The notes under the pieces were generated by a model. It did not search any database. It was not told where the DNA came from and worked only from the letters and a program-made list of their open reading frames with translations. A DNA stretch of 64,000 bases from Tillus elongatus. Lineage: Eukaryota; Arthropoda; Insecta; Coleoptera; Cleridae. The position numbers and the translations under genes are program-made. Positions within the stretch are counted from its first letter, which is position 1; the number at the start of each line of letters is the position of its first letter. Shown one piece after another: positions 26,007 to 38,541 of this stretch. The DNA is taken from assembly GCA_964006375.1 (NCBI GenBank), contig OZ023269.1:58009279-58073278 (forward strand). Direction: 5' to 3'.

Positions 26007-27962
26007 AGGGGTTGTAATTTGTCTGGGGGGTGTTTGAATTCGTTTATTATTGTGTGTAATGTATATTTCAATTATATTTTTTTAATATTTTTATATTATA
26101 GTATATCGGGGTTGTAATGTTCTCTATTATGTATTTGACATAAAAAGATTTATACATAAAAATGTATATATGTTTTAATGCATAAATGTTTTTATGTATA
26201 TTTTTAGACTATATTTATTTGTCTATAATAATTTTGATTAAATGTTGGGCGCCTTTTGTTTTGTTTGAAATTAGTGTATTTTGTTATTATTATTAATTTA
26301 ATATGGTTTTATGTTGGTGTGTTTTTAATCATTTAAATTTATATAGTGTTTTACTTTTGGATCACTTGTTATAATATTCCACTAAACCTTAAACTTCTAG
26401 TAAATGTGCTCCAATTATTATTGTTCAGATATACTTAGTCAATGAAACTATAGTCAATATTCTTATAATGTACAATTCTGTTCGTTTATGTTACTAACAA
26501 TAGAGATTTACCTGTTGTTCTTTATTTTTCTTTACGACAGCTATGTAATAACTCTCTTTACAGGGATTATTTTATTTTAGGGTTCAAGAGAAAATTCTTT
26601 TGAACAAACTTCGCTGTTGTTTGTTTTGTTTTACACCCCTTATAGATTCCTTCACCTGAATCCTTTCCACTTCAATTATATGATTTTATTTAGTCAATGA
26701 AAGAAAAAAAAATACAATTTTAAGCTTGTTAGTTTTTTAAAGCAGAACATAAAATTTTTATTGAAAACAAATATTTTAATTTTTTATAAACAAACTATTT
26801 TTTAACTTAATTACTTATTTAGGATCCCTTTCTATTTATTTTAAACATCTTTTGTGCTTAAATATACTTAACAATGACGGCAATTCTAAAATTTTAAACT
26901 ATTCTGGTTTTTAAAGTTCCCGCTGAATCGTTATGCTTGAATCGTAGTCATAGCAACCGTTCTACTTGCAGTTCATGTCACCATGGATGTATTTCAATGA
27001 AATATTGATATCATTTATATTACCAAAGTTTGTCCGTTGCTCTACCTCGCGGCTTCTCTGTTTACTACTTGCCTTTGCCTTGGAATTATCGTTATTTTGG
27101 CAATATTGACTCCTTTTAACTGATATTTTACCTCTGCTGCTTGCCTATGATTTGTTTTTAGGTTATATGACCCCAGGTTCCTGTAATATAACTGAAATGT
27201 TTAATTTGTGCAATTTGATACCTTTGTTCAAAGTGGCGTCGGTTTGTATGAAGATTATTTTTGATTTATCACTTGTCCGGTGGACTTTAGTTATGTTTAC
27301 TACACATCACCATCAGGAAAACGTTGCATATATTACTTTAATTGGTTATTTCTGCATACTTTGTCATTTTTTTAACTTTTTATGGCCTCTTCACCGTGCC
27401 TAGTTTTTTACAACAACCCTACTGCATTCGGTCTTCACCTCTTGTCGGATCTTCTTAATTGTTTTTTCTTCACCAATAAAATCCGATAATTACAGTTTGA
27501 AATGTTTCCTACAATTCTATTTGTTTATTTTTCAGATTTGTTCCAATAACATGACGATTCACAAAATGATTCAAAGAAGGTTATTTATTTCCTTTTAAAT
27601 ATTAATGAACAAATATGGAATTGATTATACACAAGTCAAATGTGTGTTATTTAGCCGGTAAGTTTAAACTCTTATAAGTTACAATTTTCTAACCTGTTTG
27701 TTCCAAACTCAATCAAATTCTTTAAAGTCATTTACAACTTATTCTTGAAAGCACACAAACTTTTCTTAAATTAGCCATAATTCAAAATTTTCCTATATTA
27801 ACAACATCAAGCATATAATTTTACTTATTCTATTAAACAAATTGATTACAAAAATATATAACGAAGATTTTTCTGAACTTATTAACTCTACACTGGTCTT
27901 TTTAAACGTTTTGTATTCAGACTTTACAGTCTTTGCTGTTCTGAACACAGTGTCACTTTACG

Positions 27963-27968
<6 letters not shown>
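26007..27968. other. AT-rich DNA, no recognised gene
   Basis: Low-complexity T/A-rich sequence with scattered short frames (an 83-codon plus-strand frame at 27152-27403 has no recognisable motif). Nothing with terminal repeats was seen. Confidence 0.45.

Positions 27969-28045
<77 letters not shown>
27969..28045. repeat. (TA)n microsatellite
   Basis: Pure TA, directly left of the hammerhead-like arm at 28046-28140. Confidence 0.95.
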
Positions 28046-28140
28046 GCTTTATTTGTTTGCTGTACTTTTTGTGATTTTTTATTTGTTTTTGTGACTGCAG
28101 TTTCGAACCTTCCTGGTTCATCATTAGCACGCTACTGTAC
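28046..28140 (-). ncRNA. Hammerhead-like motif, copy B (decayed core)
   Basis: Minus strand: core ctaatga (28127-28121; consensus ctgatga), then t, stem II gaacc-aggaa-ggttc (28119-28105, perfect), gaaa (28104-28101). Then come c-tgca-g forming a 2 bp stem III, and gtc (28095-28093), the usual cleavage triplet. The only core defect is G to A. Downstream caaataaaaaatcacaaaaagtacagcaaac is shared with the foldback at 31.7-31.9 kb. Short stem III is typical of Penelope-like retroelement hammerheads. Confidence 0.6.
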
Positions 28141-28390
28141 TGATGTTTGATTTCGTTCGTGATATATAGTTTTGCTGCCTGTGTTTGGGTGTATTTAAGC
28201 ATTCTCTATTGAAGTATATGGTGGCTTTGTTGTAATTTATCTTCCTGTAAGTATTTTTGAATAATTTGATGTTTGTCTGTATGTTATCGCTGTGATGTTG
28301 GCCATTTTGTGATTTTTGTGTGTTATTATCTTGTGTTGTGCATGTTGTAGTCACTCACTGTACACGTGTTATTCGTTTGTTCGTTATTGG

Positions 28391-31300
28391 CAGTGGCGTA
28401 ACTATAGGGAGGCAGGGCTGGCAAAATGCCACGGGCTCCCGACCCGACGGGGCCCCCCGGTTTAAACAAAATTTGGAATTTAGTAAGAATTATAAATTTT
28501 ATATAAGTACTTAAAATCAATTAAAGTTAGACACGACTAAAGACCATATACAAATTCAAATAAATTATTACGATTTAAACGCATTCATAAGAAAAGGTGT
28601 CGATCAATTTTAGAGCGCATCCATTGGTTGTTGCATTTTTTGTCGCGGTACTTTTGTGGCGCGGGCGAGCTAGTGATGCTCGGGGAATTCCCGCATTTTG
28701 TTAACCATGAAAGTACTTTTTTCGTGGCGCTGGCGGGCTAGCGACGCACTATGTTAGGGGAATCCCGGATTTACATTTTTTAAGTACGGAGGGCTCCACT
28801 ACGCATTATTCGTTTGATTGTTATGACAGTTGTCATTTGTATCTTTGATTTTTCGTAGTTTCTGTTTTATTGAATCGGCAAATAGAGTAATAGAGGCAAA
28901 GTAAAGTAAATTGTGAAAGTTAGATATCAACAATTCAGCATGTCTAATTTAAAAAAATATCTAAGTAGGAGCGAAAAGCAATAGAGAAAGGGGAATCGGA
29001 AAAAAATAAAAAGTTACCAGAATTAGTCAGTACTTTAGAAATGATGACTTTATTGATGAAAAAGCGAGTGAATTGTGCTCCGTAACTAAAGAATTTGATG
29101 TAACAAAAGTAACAGTATAGGAGATGCAGCACCCGACACCAGTGTATATCCAGATCCAGAACAACCACAACAAGGTACAAGCAAAAATCAAAGTGAATCA
29201 TATTTTAGTGTGAACAATATTGCGTCTTCACTATATATTACTGGTAATGGTAATTTTACAGAACTAAATGATTAAGAGAAACGGTTCGTGATCCAAAACG
29301 GACATTGTAAACTTAAGGGTCCTTTCTTAAAAGACAGTGACAATAGATCTTTCCTAGAAAAACATTACTATATTGTTTCCAAATCTGGCGTCAAACTTGA
29401 ACATACATGGCTATCCTATTCCTTAATACTTCAGAAAGCGTATTGTGAACCATGGTGGTTATTCGCAAATCGGGCATCTAAAAAATACAAAATGTTTGAT
29501 GAAAGGCTGTGACGACTAGAAACATATTGTAGACGCATAGAAAGACATGAGATATCGAAAATTCTTACCTGGATTATTGTCTTACGTATCAACAATGGCG
29601 GCTACATGGAACACTAGATGAAGAGCAAGAGTCCATGATCAAGCAAGAAAAATCTTGCTCTCTAGACTCCTTGATGTTACTCTGACACTTTCAACGTGTA
29701 ATTTAGCCTTTATTGGTCACAGAGAAAAGGCGGATAGCAATAATCCAAGTTCCCGAGAATTTTTTTTTAGTATTGTTGAGTTATTAGCAAAATAGGATCA
29801 GATTTTACAAGAATTGATAAAATATCTAAGTCCAAAACTACAAAATGAGCTTATTTTTGTTCTGGTTCTAAAAATAGAAAATGCACTAATAAATGAAAGA
29901 AATGCCGCACCATTTTACTCTATCATATTCGATACGACTCGAGTTATTTCGAAAACAGATCAAATGTGTGAACTTTAGCGTTATTGTATGATCTAGAAAG
30001 ACGAAAATGGAATCCCAAAGGCGCTCGTCATTAAAGAGTCATTTTTAGGATTTCATGAAGTTAAGAACCAAACTGCCTTAGCAATGTCCAACCTAATTAT
30101 TAAATCCATAAATGACAAAAATATACCTCTAAATAAGTGTCGATATCAAGGATATGATGGTGCTAACACAATGAAAGGCACTAATGGTGGAGTTCAAAAA
30201 CTCGTCAAAGATATCGAGCCAAATATATGTTCACTGTGCTGCTTAACTTAACTTAAATGTGGTACTTGATGATGCAGTAAGAGAGGTTATTGATATGCAA
30301 CTTTTTTTTTAACAGTTCAACAAATTTATAATTGTTTTGGGCACAGTATCAAAAGATTAAATATCTTATCAAGTTTTATATCTGATAAAGAAATGGAGTC
30401 TTTAACTTCGATAACATTAAAAACATTGAACCCTACTAGATGGGCAGGAAGTTATGATGGTATTTTTGCTTTAAAAGTTCGGTTTGTTCAAGTCCAAAAA
30501 TCGCTAACGAAAATATATCTGTTAAATTGCAAATCAGATGAAAGAAATAAGGCTATTTCACTCAAGAAGAAGATCGAGAACTACAATTTTATTGTGTTAT
30601 TGGTTTTCCATTGCAAAATTCTACAAACTATCGATGCAGCCTCTAAAACACTTCAGTGTAAAGATCCGATCTTTTAAATGCCTTAAAACGTTTGAAAATT
30701 TGTCTGGAAGAATTGGAAAGGTATCGATATGAATTTGAAAAATTAAAAAAGGAAGCAAATAGTGTAGCAGAAAAATGGTCCATCAACCCTGAATTTTCTA
30801 AAACTCGTCAGAGGAAGGTAAACGATATTTTTACGAACTTTGCGAAGATGAACGTCTCCAAGATCCGGAAAGTTTGTTCAAAGTGAGCATATTTTATCGA
30901 GTATTAGACATCATTATTAATCAAGCGAAATCGAGTTTCCTTCCAATTTCAGTGGTTTGCAACCTGCCACTTTGCAAAGTTTAAATGACACTGAACTATT
31001 AAAAAAGCTCTAGAATTTGTTGATATATATAAAAAAAGACATATCTGAATCATTTGCCAGGGAAATTCTCAGTTTTTGGTCCACCTTCAGAGATGAAATA
31101 GAAAAGTCTCCATGTATTAGAGAACTTGCTGATTTATTAATAATAAAGAATCATTTTATGTCGTGCAGCTTTCCTGAAGTATGTATTGCATTAATGTTGT
31201 TTGTTACAATTACTGTGACTACAGCTAGTGCTAAAAGACCATTTCGAAACTAAAATTAACAAAAACCTATTTAAGAAACTCTGGGACAACACAGGCTACG

Positions 31301-31642
31301 TAACTTGGTTATTCTGTCCATTGAAAATTCTCTGGCTCGATCTTTAAACTCTGATGCTGTTATTGATACTTTTTCAGAAAGCTCGGAGAAAATAATTTTA
31401 TTAATAAATGTCTTGTTAATATTAAATTGTTATTTCATTAAACTTATGTAATACCTATGCTTTTGAAAATAAAATTTATTAGATATTTAAGTATTTAACT
31501 AAAACGCACACAATATTAATAATACTGTTGGGTAACTATTTAAGTGATTTATTAAAATTAAATTACCAGGCGACGATTTTTACTGGGAGGGCCCCATTCA
31601 ATGAATTTGCCACGGGCCTCAGATGGTATAGTTACGCCACTG
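28391..31642 (+). mobile_element. hAT DNA transposon, degraded, 3.25 kb
   Basis: Left end cagtggcgtaactataggg (28391) and right end, reversed, cagtggcgtaactatacca (31642) are matching TIRs; tgccacggg is also shared just inside. The 8 bp flanks are gttattgg (28383-28390) and gctattgt (31643-31650), 6 of 8 identical, consistent with an aged hAT target duplication. The interior encodes a broken hAT transposase on the plus strand. It interrupted an older element whose parts flank it (28046-28390 and 31651-31940). Confidence 0.88.
28940..31400 (+). pseudogene. hAT transposase remnant, ZMYM1-like type
   Basis: Pieces in order: a start MSNLKKYLSRSEKQ with early stop (28940), then EKRFVIQNGHCKLKGPF, LEHTWLSYSLILQKAYC (29288-29510). 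Next are FLGFHEVKNQTALAMSNLI and CRYQGYDGANTMKGTNGGVQ (~30045-30215, the CRGQGYDGA-type motif of this family), NPTRWAGSYDGIFALK (30430 on), and a C-terminal dimerisation-like stretch CFPEVCIALMLF...TTASAKRPF (~31165-31250). Stops and frameshifts separate them. In intact relatives these lie in one ~600-800 residue protein. Family known to domesticate, but here it is clearly dead. Confidence 0.85.
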
Positions 31643-31689
31643 GCTATTGTTGGTAATTATTTTGTGCGTTCTTACCTTGTGTGGCTTTT

Positions 31690-31932
31690 ATATCTTTTGG
31701 AATGTTGCATTACACTGTAATCACTTTTAAATATACACTTTATTTGTTTGCTGTACTTTTTGTGATATTTTATTTGTTTACGTTTACTGCAGTTTAGAAC
31801 CTTCGTGAGTAGCGTGCTGATGATGAACCAAACTACCAAACTGCAGTCCACGTAAACAAATAAAAAATCACAAAAAGTACAGCAAACAAATAAATTGTAT
31901 ATTTAAAAGTAATCACAATGCAACATTCCAAA

Positions 31933-31938
<6 letters not shown>
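31690..31938. repeat. Large foldback, ~100 bp arms
   Basis: Left arm 31690-31795 (tatcttttggaatgttgcat ... actgcagttt) is mirrored by the right arm 31838-31938 (aaactgcagtcc ... atgcaacattccaaaagata). The ~42 bp loop holds gagtagcgtgctgatgatg. A (TA)n tract follows directly. A single-arm relative lies at 28046-28104. Confidence 0.93.
31811..31860 (+). ncRNA. Hammerhead-like motif, copy C (damaged stem II)
   Basis: Core ctgatga (31817-31823) is intact. Stem I cgtg (31813-31816) / cacg (31849-31852) directly abuts core and cleavage triplet gtc (31846-31848). Stem II gaacc...acc has lost pairing, and gaaac has become caaac. Stem III is c-tgca-g as in copy B. Damage is complementary to copy B, which keeps stem II and gaaa but has a core substitution. 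Confidence 0.6.

Positions 31939-32018
<80 letters not shown>
31937..32018. repeat. (TA)n microsatellite
   Basis: Pure TA; followed by tgtaacttccc, a possible LTR-like TG start at 32019 for which I found no matching end. Confidence 0.95.
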
Positions 32019-32021
<3 letters not shown>

Positions 32022-33340
32022 AACTTCCCAGAAATTTTTACATAAATGTATTTACTTCTACTTTACTTAAAATATAAAATAAAATACAATGAACAATAAA
32101 AATAATAAATATTGAGAGAATATTTCGTTCCGGTCCTGCCAGCACTGAGTATAGACGCAGCCTACAGCTCACATATACACAGCGATTGGGAGAACTGAGA
32201 AACACCTACCTTGAAAGTTCCTTTCACCTACACATCAGATTTTTCTGGGTTACCTTCGCCGTGTGATCGTGAAGGTCCCTACGTTGAGTAAAGGGTTCTA
32301 ATAGCCAAGAATCGGAGAATTGTGAGAGAAATAACAAGCGATTGTTCGTTTAACCTCATTTATTAAATATAATGCAAACCCTAAACAATTTACAAAGTTA
32401 ACATCACGAGTTCAGACCCTTCGGCGCCAATCCGGCCAGCTGACTTTTAACCTAGACCCCGTCCCTAACAGATGTGTCATGTTGTCGACCTGCCCGCTAC
32501 ACTCGAAGGTGAATGATCGGAGATGCATGTGCAGATCTAAGGTGCCTCGTATTAATGCTCCAGGGGCGTACGGATTTTAGTTTAATAATTTGTGTTTTGG
32601 TTTCAGATTTTTGGTTTCATTTTTCTGTTTCATTTTGTGATTTTTGTGGAGCTAATACGTACAGCACAGTAGAATCTGTCGTCAATCTCGCCGATACATT
32701 TCACTCTTCCCTTTACGTCACTGGTGCTAATAATATTCCTACGCGTTTGGGGGTTGCGCACCTAGGTTGCCTTTTCCTTTTCTATCATGCTAATAGGTTT
32801 TGTTTTATCGCGTTAGCTTCTTGCTAGTGCCCTAGAGGTCTTTGACGGGTGGTTGGCATTTTAAGAGACAGAAAATTCACCTAGGCGTCGCTCGGTTCTG
32901 TTTGTGCTGAGAGCTGAAACACCTTATTGGACGTGATGGGAAGGTTTTCCCTACAACTTCCATCATCAGGGAGGTCGACTTCATTTGTTATGCTAACCCT
33001 AACATTCCGGTTACTTCCCTGTATGCGGAAAAGCGCATGCGCGTGGATCTGACTGATTATCGGGCCTCCAGATTGCCATATCACTACGATCATGCTGAAC
33101 TTATAAATCGCGGGCTTTCATAGCCTGCCTGTATAACCAGGTCTTGTCGGAAAGTTGGCATTTCATGGAGTGACACTTCACCTGGATGCCCAATCAAGGC
33201 GAAAATACGGGATAGGTATATTACAAAACATGTCACGCATATGGGGAAGCAAATTCATTGCCATGTAGGCCTATTTACGGACTTTACTAAACTACAAGAT
33301 GCATGCCACATCCGTCAAGTCGAACGGTAATAAAGGTCAT
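32019..33340. other. Moderately GC-rich DNA, no recognised gene
   Basis: Starts tgtaacttcccagaaattt immediately after (TA)n, the same arrangement as the LTR-like unit at 8819. A 104-codon plus-strand frame (32513-32827) and a 70-codon minus-strand frame show no family motif. Could be part of an LTR or leader that includes the minisatellites below; unproven. Confidence 0.4.
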
Positions 33341-33344
33341 AGCT

Positions 33345-33745
33345 TTGAGTTCAATGAAGGCTATAGTTTCTCTATTCAGATTTAAACAAAGGCTTTAGAT
33401 TCAGGTTTCAAGTTCAAATTTCAATAAAGATTGTGGTTCTCAAATTCAGGTTTCAAGTTCAAATTTCAATAAAGGTAATGGGTTTTAAATTCAGGTTTCA
33501 GGTTCAAGTTTCCATAAAGGTTAAGGTTTTTGAATTCAGGTTTCAAGTTTAAGTTTCAGAAAAGTGCTTAGGGGTTTTAAATTCAGCTTTCAAGTTTAAG
33601 TTTCCATAAAGGTTAAGGTTCTTGAATTCAGGTTTCAAGTTCAAGTTTCAAAAAAGTGTATAGGGGTTTTAAATTCAGGTTTCAAGTTTAAGTATTTAGA
33701 AAACTCATGGTTTTAAATTCAGGTTTCAAGTTCAATATTCAACTT
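33345..33745. repeat. 45 bp minisatellite, ~9 copies
   Basis: ttcaggtttcaagttcaa recurs with tcagg at 33401, 33446, 33491, 33536, 33583, 33628, 33675 and 33719. Steps are 45, 45, 45, 47, 45, 47 and 44 bp. The 45/47 alternation in the second half indicates duplication of a two-unit (92 bp) block. Confidence 0.93.
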
Positions 33746-34740
33746 CAATATCTATTCCTAACCTCACTCTGCCCTAATTTAAAGTGTGAAATATATCCAT
33801 TATCAGATAGTACGTGTATTCAGGTTTTACTAGTGAAAATAATGTTCTTTCTGTTACTCGCTATTTCAAATTCAGCTAGCCTCGGTGCCACAGGGCCTGA
33901 CACAAATAAACAAAACAAGGGACACACAGATATCAAGAAAACATCTCAATAAAATCTTAAAGCTAATGAAAACTATGAGAGATCGGCCGACATTATTTTA
34001 CTTGTTACTTCTTAATTTATCTAAGGACTTTCTTGACAATATCACTAAATAGGGCCACACAAATACCTATATTTTAACAATAACATATTTAAAGTTACAT
34101 ATCATGAATGCATGAGCCTATCATACACAGAGATTTATCAAGAATACATTTGCCGCCGCCGACCTCGCATTTAGACAATATTTAGGCTACGGCATCAGGC
34201 GGACAGCCGCCGCATACCCCTCATCTTAAGGATAACAGAGCATTCTGAAATATATTGCGTGGAGACATGGCAACAAACCCTATACGTGCCCTCCATAATT
34301 ATCTTGTTTCAGGGTAATAATGCTGAGGTATGCAAACTTTATTTGAATCAGACAATCTCTCGATAGGGGTAACATAGGTCAAATGCAAGTTTACACTCAC
34401 CATTGGTGTCACTGCTTCTCGTTCCATCAGGGCGCTCCATCGTCTCCAAGCGGGGACCACTGTTCGTTTCCTGGGTTTCGTCTGTTTGCGGGAAGGGTTT
34501 CCACATCGTTGGATTTTCTGGCAGGGAGATACGCTTGAAGTTACTCGCGTAGGAGGTTGTTTAAAGGTCAGTATACGTGGAGAAGTCGCGGGTTAGGTCC
34601 TCACAAAACACGGAACGATCTGACTTGTGAAAGTTTCCCGGGAAAACCTCGTTTCAGAGCAGTGTCTCTGACACCGGTGATCGACGCGACTCTCCTGACT
34701 TGCTAAGGGGGACGCACAGTTATAAAGTGCCACGAATGGT
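33746..34740. other. No recognised gene
   Basis: Unique-looking sequence between two minisatellites; no motif supported. Confidence 0.4.
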
Positions 34741-35706
34741 TGCCTGTGAGACGCCTCTCAGGCGCAACTCCCGCACATCGGGCTTCCTCGAAGCAAAGGA
34801 GACGTGAATGCGACAAGTACTAGCTTGTGGTGCTTCGACGACGCCTTCTCAGGCGCTGTTTCCGCACAACGGCTTTCCCTGAAGCAAGGAAACGTGAATG
34901 CGACAAGTACTAGCTAATAATGCTTCGACGACGCCTTCTCAGGCGCTGTGTCCACACACTGGCTTTCCTCGAAGCAAAGGAGACGTGAATGCGACAAGTA
35001 CTAGCTTGTGATGCTTCGACGACGCCTTTCCAGGCGCTGCTTCCGCACACCGGCTTTTCTCGAAGCAAAGGAGACGTGAATGCGACAAGTACTAGGTGGT
35101 GATGCTTCGACGACGCCTTCTCAGGCGCTGCTTCCGCACACCGGTTTTCCTCGAAGCAAGGAGACGTGAATGCGACAAATACTAGCTGGTGATGCTTCGA
35201 CGACGCCTTTCCAGGCGCTGTTTCCGCACACCGACTTTCCTCGAAGCAAAGGGGACGTGGATGCGACAAGTACTAGCTTATGATGCTTCGACGACGCCTT
35301 TCCAGGCGCTGTTTCCGCACAACGGCTTTCCCTGAAGCAAGGAAACGTGAATGCGACAAGTACTAGCTGGTGATGCTTCGACGACGCCTTCTCAGGCGCT
35401 GTTTCCGCACACCGACTTTCCTCGAAGCAAAGGAGACGTGAATGCGACAAGTACTAGCTAATAATGCTTCGACGACGCCTTCTCAGGCGCTGTGTCCACA
35501 CACTGGCTTTCCTCGAAGCAAGGAGACGTGAATGCGACAAGTACTAGCTAATAATGCTTCGACGACGCCTTCTCAGGCGCTGTGTCCGCACACTGGCTTT
35601 CCTCGAAGCAAAGGAAACGTGAATGCGACAAGTACTAGCTAATGATGCTTCGACGACGCCTTTCCAGGCGCTGTTTCCGCACACCGGCTTTCCCTGAAGC
35701 AAGGAG
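34741..35706. repeat. 90-91 bp minisatellite, ~11 copies, each a foldback
   Basis: tgcttcgacgacgcc occurs at 34831, 34921, 35012, 35103, 35193, 35284, 35374, 35465, 35555 and 35646: steps of 90 or 91 bp. Each unit contains gcttcga near its start and tcgaagc near its middle, so each could fold, plus gacgtgaatgcgacaagtactagct. Minus-strand open frames of 109-119 codons across it reflect the near-multiple-of-3 period and are not evidence for a gene. The first unit (34741-34830) is the most diverged. Confidence 0.95.
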
Positions 35707-37090
35707 GACCTAAGTTCGGAGGTGAGATTAGTTCCAAGACTGGAACTCCATCTGCATATCCCTTGAATCGTACCTGGTTATATATCAAATCCTTGCCCCC
35801 TACTCACGTATGATCTGTAATACACATGCTGTTGTTATGGTCTACGGCATATCTAATGTCTATATCATAATCGACCTTACTGCTTATAGTTTGGATATAA
35901 ACAACGCTCCCCCCTTGATACACAATGAACGTGGTCACAGCGCGACTCTCTGTACGTGAGGTTTCCACAGCGTATTTAATTTAATTTAAATTGTAATAAG
36001 ACTTCTCGTTACCCTACATGTTATAATTATTTTGGTTAGCATACTTATTCGTGATTGTTGCCATGTTCTCAAAATGTCACACTTAGATTAGCATACTTTA
36101 TGTTAAGATATACCTAACAAATAATAGCAGAGTCTGCAATCCAGTGCATAACATACTTTATAACACTTGTTATTAAAACAGCATTAAATTACATTATTCA
36201 AACAGTTTCTTTCTACATGCCTAATGTACATTCTGTGCCCTTTTTATTCCTTAGCTTTATCCGAATGCAAAAGCAGCTACGGTATAGTTCTTTTAATTAA
36301 ACACAGGGACGTCACCGTCTGTCTCGACATTCCCTAAGCAAATTTGTGTTCATTCCTTATACCACACGGTCCTCTGATTATTAATTTTAAAGTGTCGAAA
36401 ATATTAAACGGTCGCCTCGTATCAAATTTGCACACGGGATTTTTGTATATCTTGAAAATACGGAATTTATAAATAAGTGAATATACTAGACAGCCCGACG
36501 CCCTGCTCAAGACGGTAGCAAGCCCATATCGAACTTTGCTAGAGTCAGTGCAAATTTCATTATATTCAGATAACAACAGCTTTAACTTTGACCTTATAAT
36601 TAGAATTTTGTGTGCCTGTGATGGGCTTTCTCTGCTGTATTGATGTCGGTAAGATCGATACAAATCGAGGCGTCGTATGTACGTATGCATGTATTTTTCC
36701 TAAAGCGAGTAAGTGCATGCATTCCAATGTCTGGATATCTATATTAACAAGGGTGCATCAAGACCTAAATTGTTTCACACGAGTTGGTAAACAGAACACT
36801 TCCCTAGCTTTTTAAATTTATGGCAATATACACTCTAGCTCTTGAGTTCGGTACTTCAACAATCACGCATATAGCAATTAATAATCCCGATGTTGTGGTG
36901 TCACCTTTGACCTGTCACACAGCGTAGCGTGAGAAACATCATTGTCACTTCTTATATTAGTTTGTTATCTAAGTTGACTATGCTGGATTTTTAAGAATGA
37001 CCTGTTAGAAATGGAATTTTCGACATTATTATTACTGCATGTCAGAATATCTCGTCGTTGCGAGATTAAACATTATTAAAGAATAGAAAC
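35707..37090. other. No recognised gene
   Basis: Contains accidental frames (118 codons minus at 36334-36690, 67 codons plus at 36612-36815) with no similarity I recognise. Confidence 0.4.
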
Positions 37091-37967
37091 TAAAGTTACT
37101 ACTGTTGTTACGGATGGAGCGGCCAATATGACAAAAGCTATTGAGGAAACGTTTTCCAAAAAAAGACACATTCATTGCTTCGCTCATCAAATAAATTTAG
37201 TTGCTGACAGAGCTATAAAATCTATTTCGGAATTGTGATCAATTATATCTAAAGTTAAAACAATTGTAACGTGGTTTAGGCATTCAGTAGTAGCTGCTGA
37301 TGAATTACGGAAGGCACAAACAAGCGACCATAAACCTGAAAAAAAATTAATACAAATAATACTGCTGCTGAACAAGTCCAACAATTAGCCGTGGCAATCT
37401 TGCTGGATCCGAGGTTCAAAAAGATTTATTTTAAGAGTCCTCATAATGTTGCAGCAGCAGTTAATCTAATACAACAGTTATCACTGTTAGCAGAAACGCA
37501 AGGAGATGATGACCACAATCGCGAAATAATAGAAAGTGAAACGACAAATAATAAACAGGACACGGGTAAGTATAGGCTAGATTGTCACAATGATGTTTGG
37601 TAAAAATTTAAACATAATTATAGGTACTCCAAAGGGCAATATATGGGAGCATCATTCTTAGTTAGTTCAAAAGAGTGCTTCACAAGAGAAAGAACAATTA
37701 AGCGAAATGTCTTTGTATTTAAAGAATCATCTAATTAATATCACCGAGTATCCACTGAAATGGTGGTCAGATAATAAAAATGTATATCCCCATTTATACC
37801 CTGTCACGAAAAAATTCTTGTCCATAGTGGCGACTTCTGCACCGGCAGAACGTTTATTTTCCAAAGCTAAACAGACAGCCACGCAAGAAAGAAACCGTTT
37901 AACTGGAGAACACTTGGGCAAAATATGATTCCTTCAGTCCATTGACAGAGATTACTGGAGTATATAA
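37091..37967 (+). pseudogene. hAT transposase remnant (ZBED/Ac-like)
   Basis: Pieces: VTTVVTDGAANMTKAIEE, RHIHCFAHQINLVAD and AIKSISEL then a stop. Another frame gives QVQQLAVAILLDPRFKK and YFKSP (37370-37450). At 37707-37928 EYPLKWWSDNKNVYPHL, ATSAPAERLFSKAKQTA and RNRLTGEHLGKI form the classic C-terminal hAT dimerisation motif. The expected PTRWNST-type segment is missing, so an internal deletion is likely in addition to stops and frameshifts. Confidence 0.88.
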
Positions 37968-38021
37968 AACTGTATGGTGAGATTATCAGTATTATCACTA
38001 ATATTGGTGAATTATATATAT

Positions 38022-38192
<171 letters not shown>

Positions 38193-38425
38193 TCACAATT
38201 AACAGTTTATAATTAAATTTGAAGTTTACTTTTTATTATTAAAGTCATTAGAAGTTAAGTTTTTATATTTTTGTTGCCACTTATTTTTTGTATCACTTGC
38301 ACCTGCCATAATCTGCATCGGAATATGTTTCCATTTTCTAATGCCTACAAAACTACAAACTATTTTTTTTTCTCGAAAGAACATAGAATTATAGAATTAG
38401 GAAATTCACAATTATTTTGAAAACA

Positions 38426-38515
38426 TCGATGTTTCCCAACATCGATGTTTTCCAGCCGATGTTTTTCCTACCATCGATAGTAGGTTTCGATGTTAAACAT
38501 GGATGTTAACATCGA
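38426..38515. repeat. Subterminal palindromes of the hAT element
   Basis: aacatcgatgttt appears at ~38425, ~38439 and ~38508, with variants ccatcgatagtagg and aacatggatgtt between. All are variants of a 12 bp palindrome. Subterminal short repeats near hAT ends are known transposase-binding sites; that role here is inference. Confidence 0.75.
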
Positions 38516-38541
38516 TGTTTTAAGAAATGTGCCCATCCCTA

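Noticed and set aside
32019..32040. Start of a second long LTR (tgtaacttccc)
   Set aside because: No matching CA end, duplicated partner or internal pol was found.
34910..35450. Two open frames of 109-119 codons with repeated Ala/Ser-rich units
   Set aside because: They follow the ~90 bp minisatellite, whose 90/91 alternation breaks the frame; no start context or family match.
36334..36690. 118-codon minus-strand frame as a gene
   Set aside because: No recognisable domain; composition typical of random AT-rich DNA.
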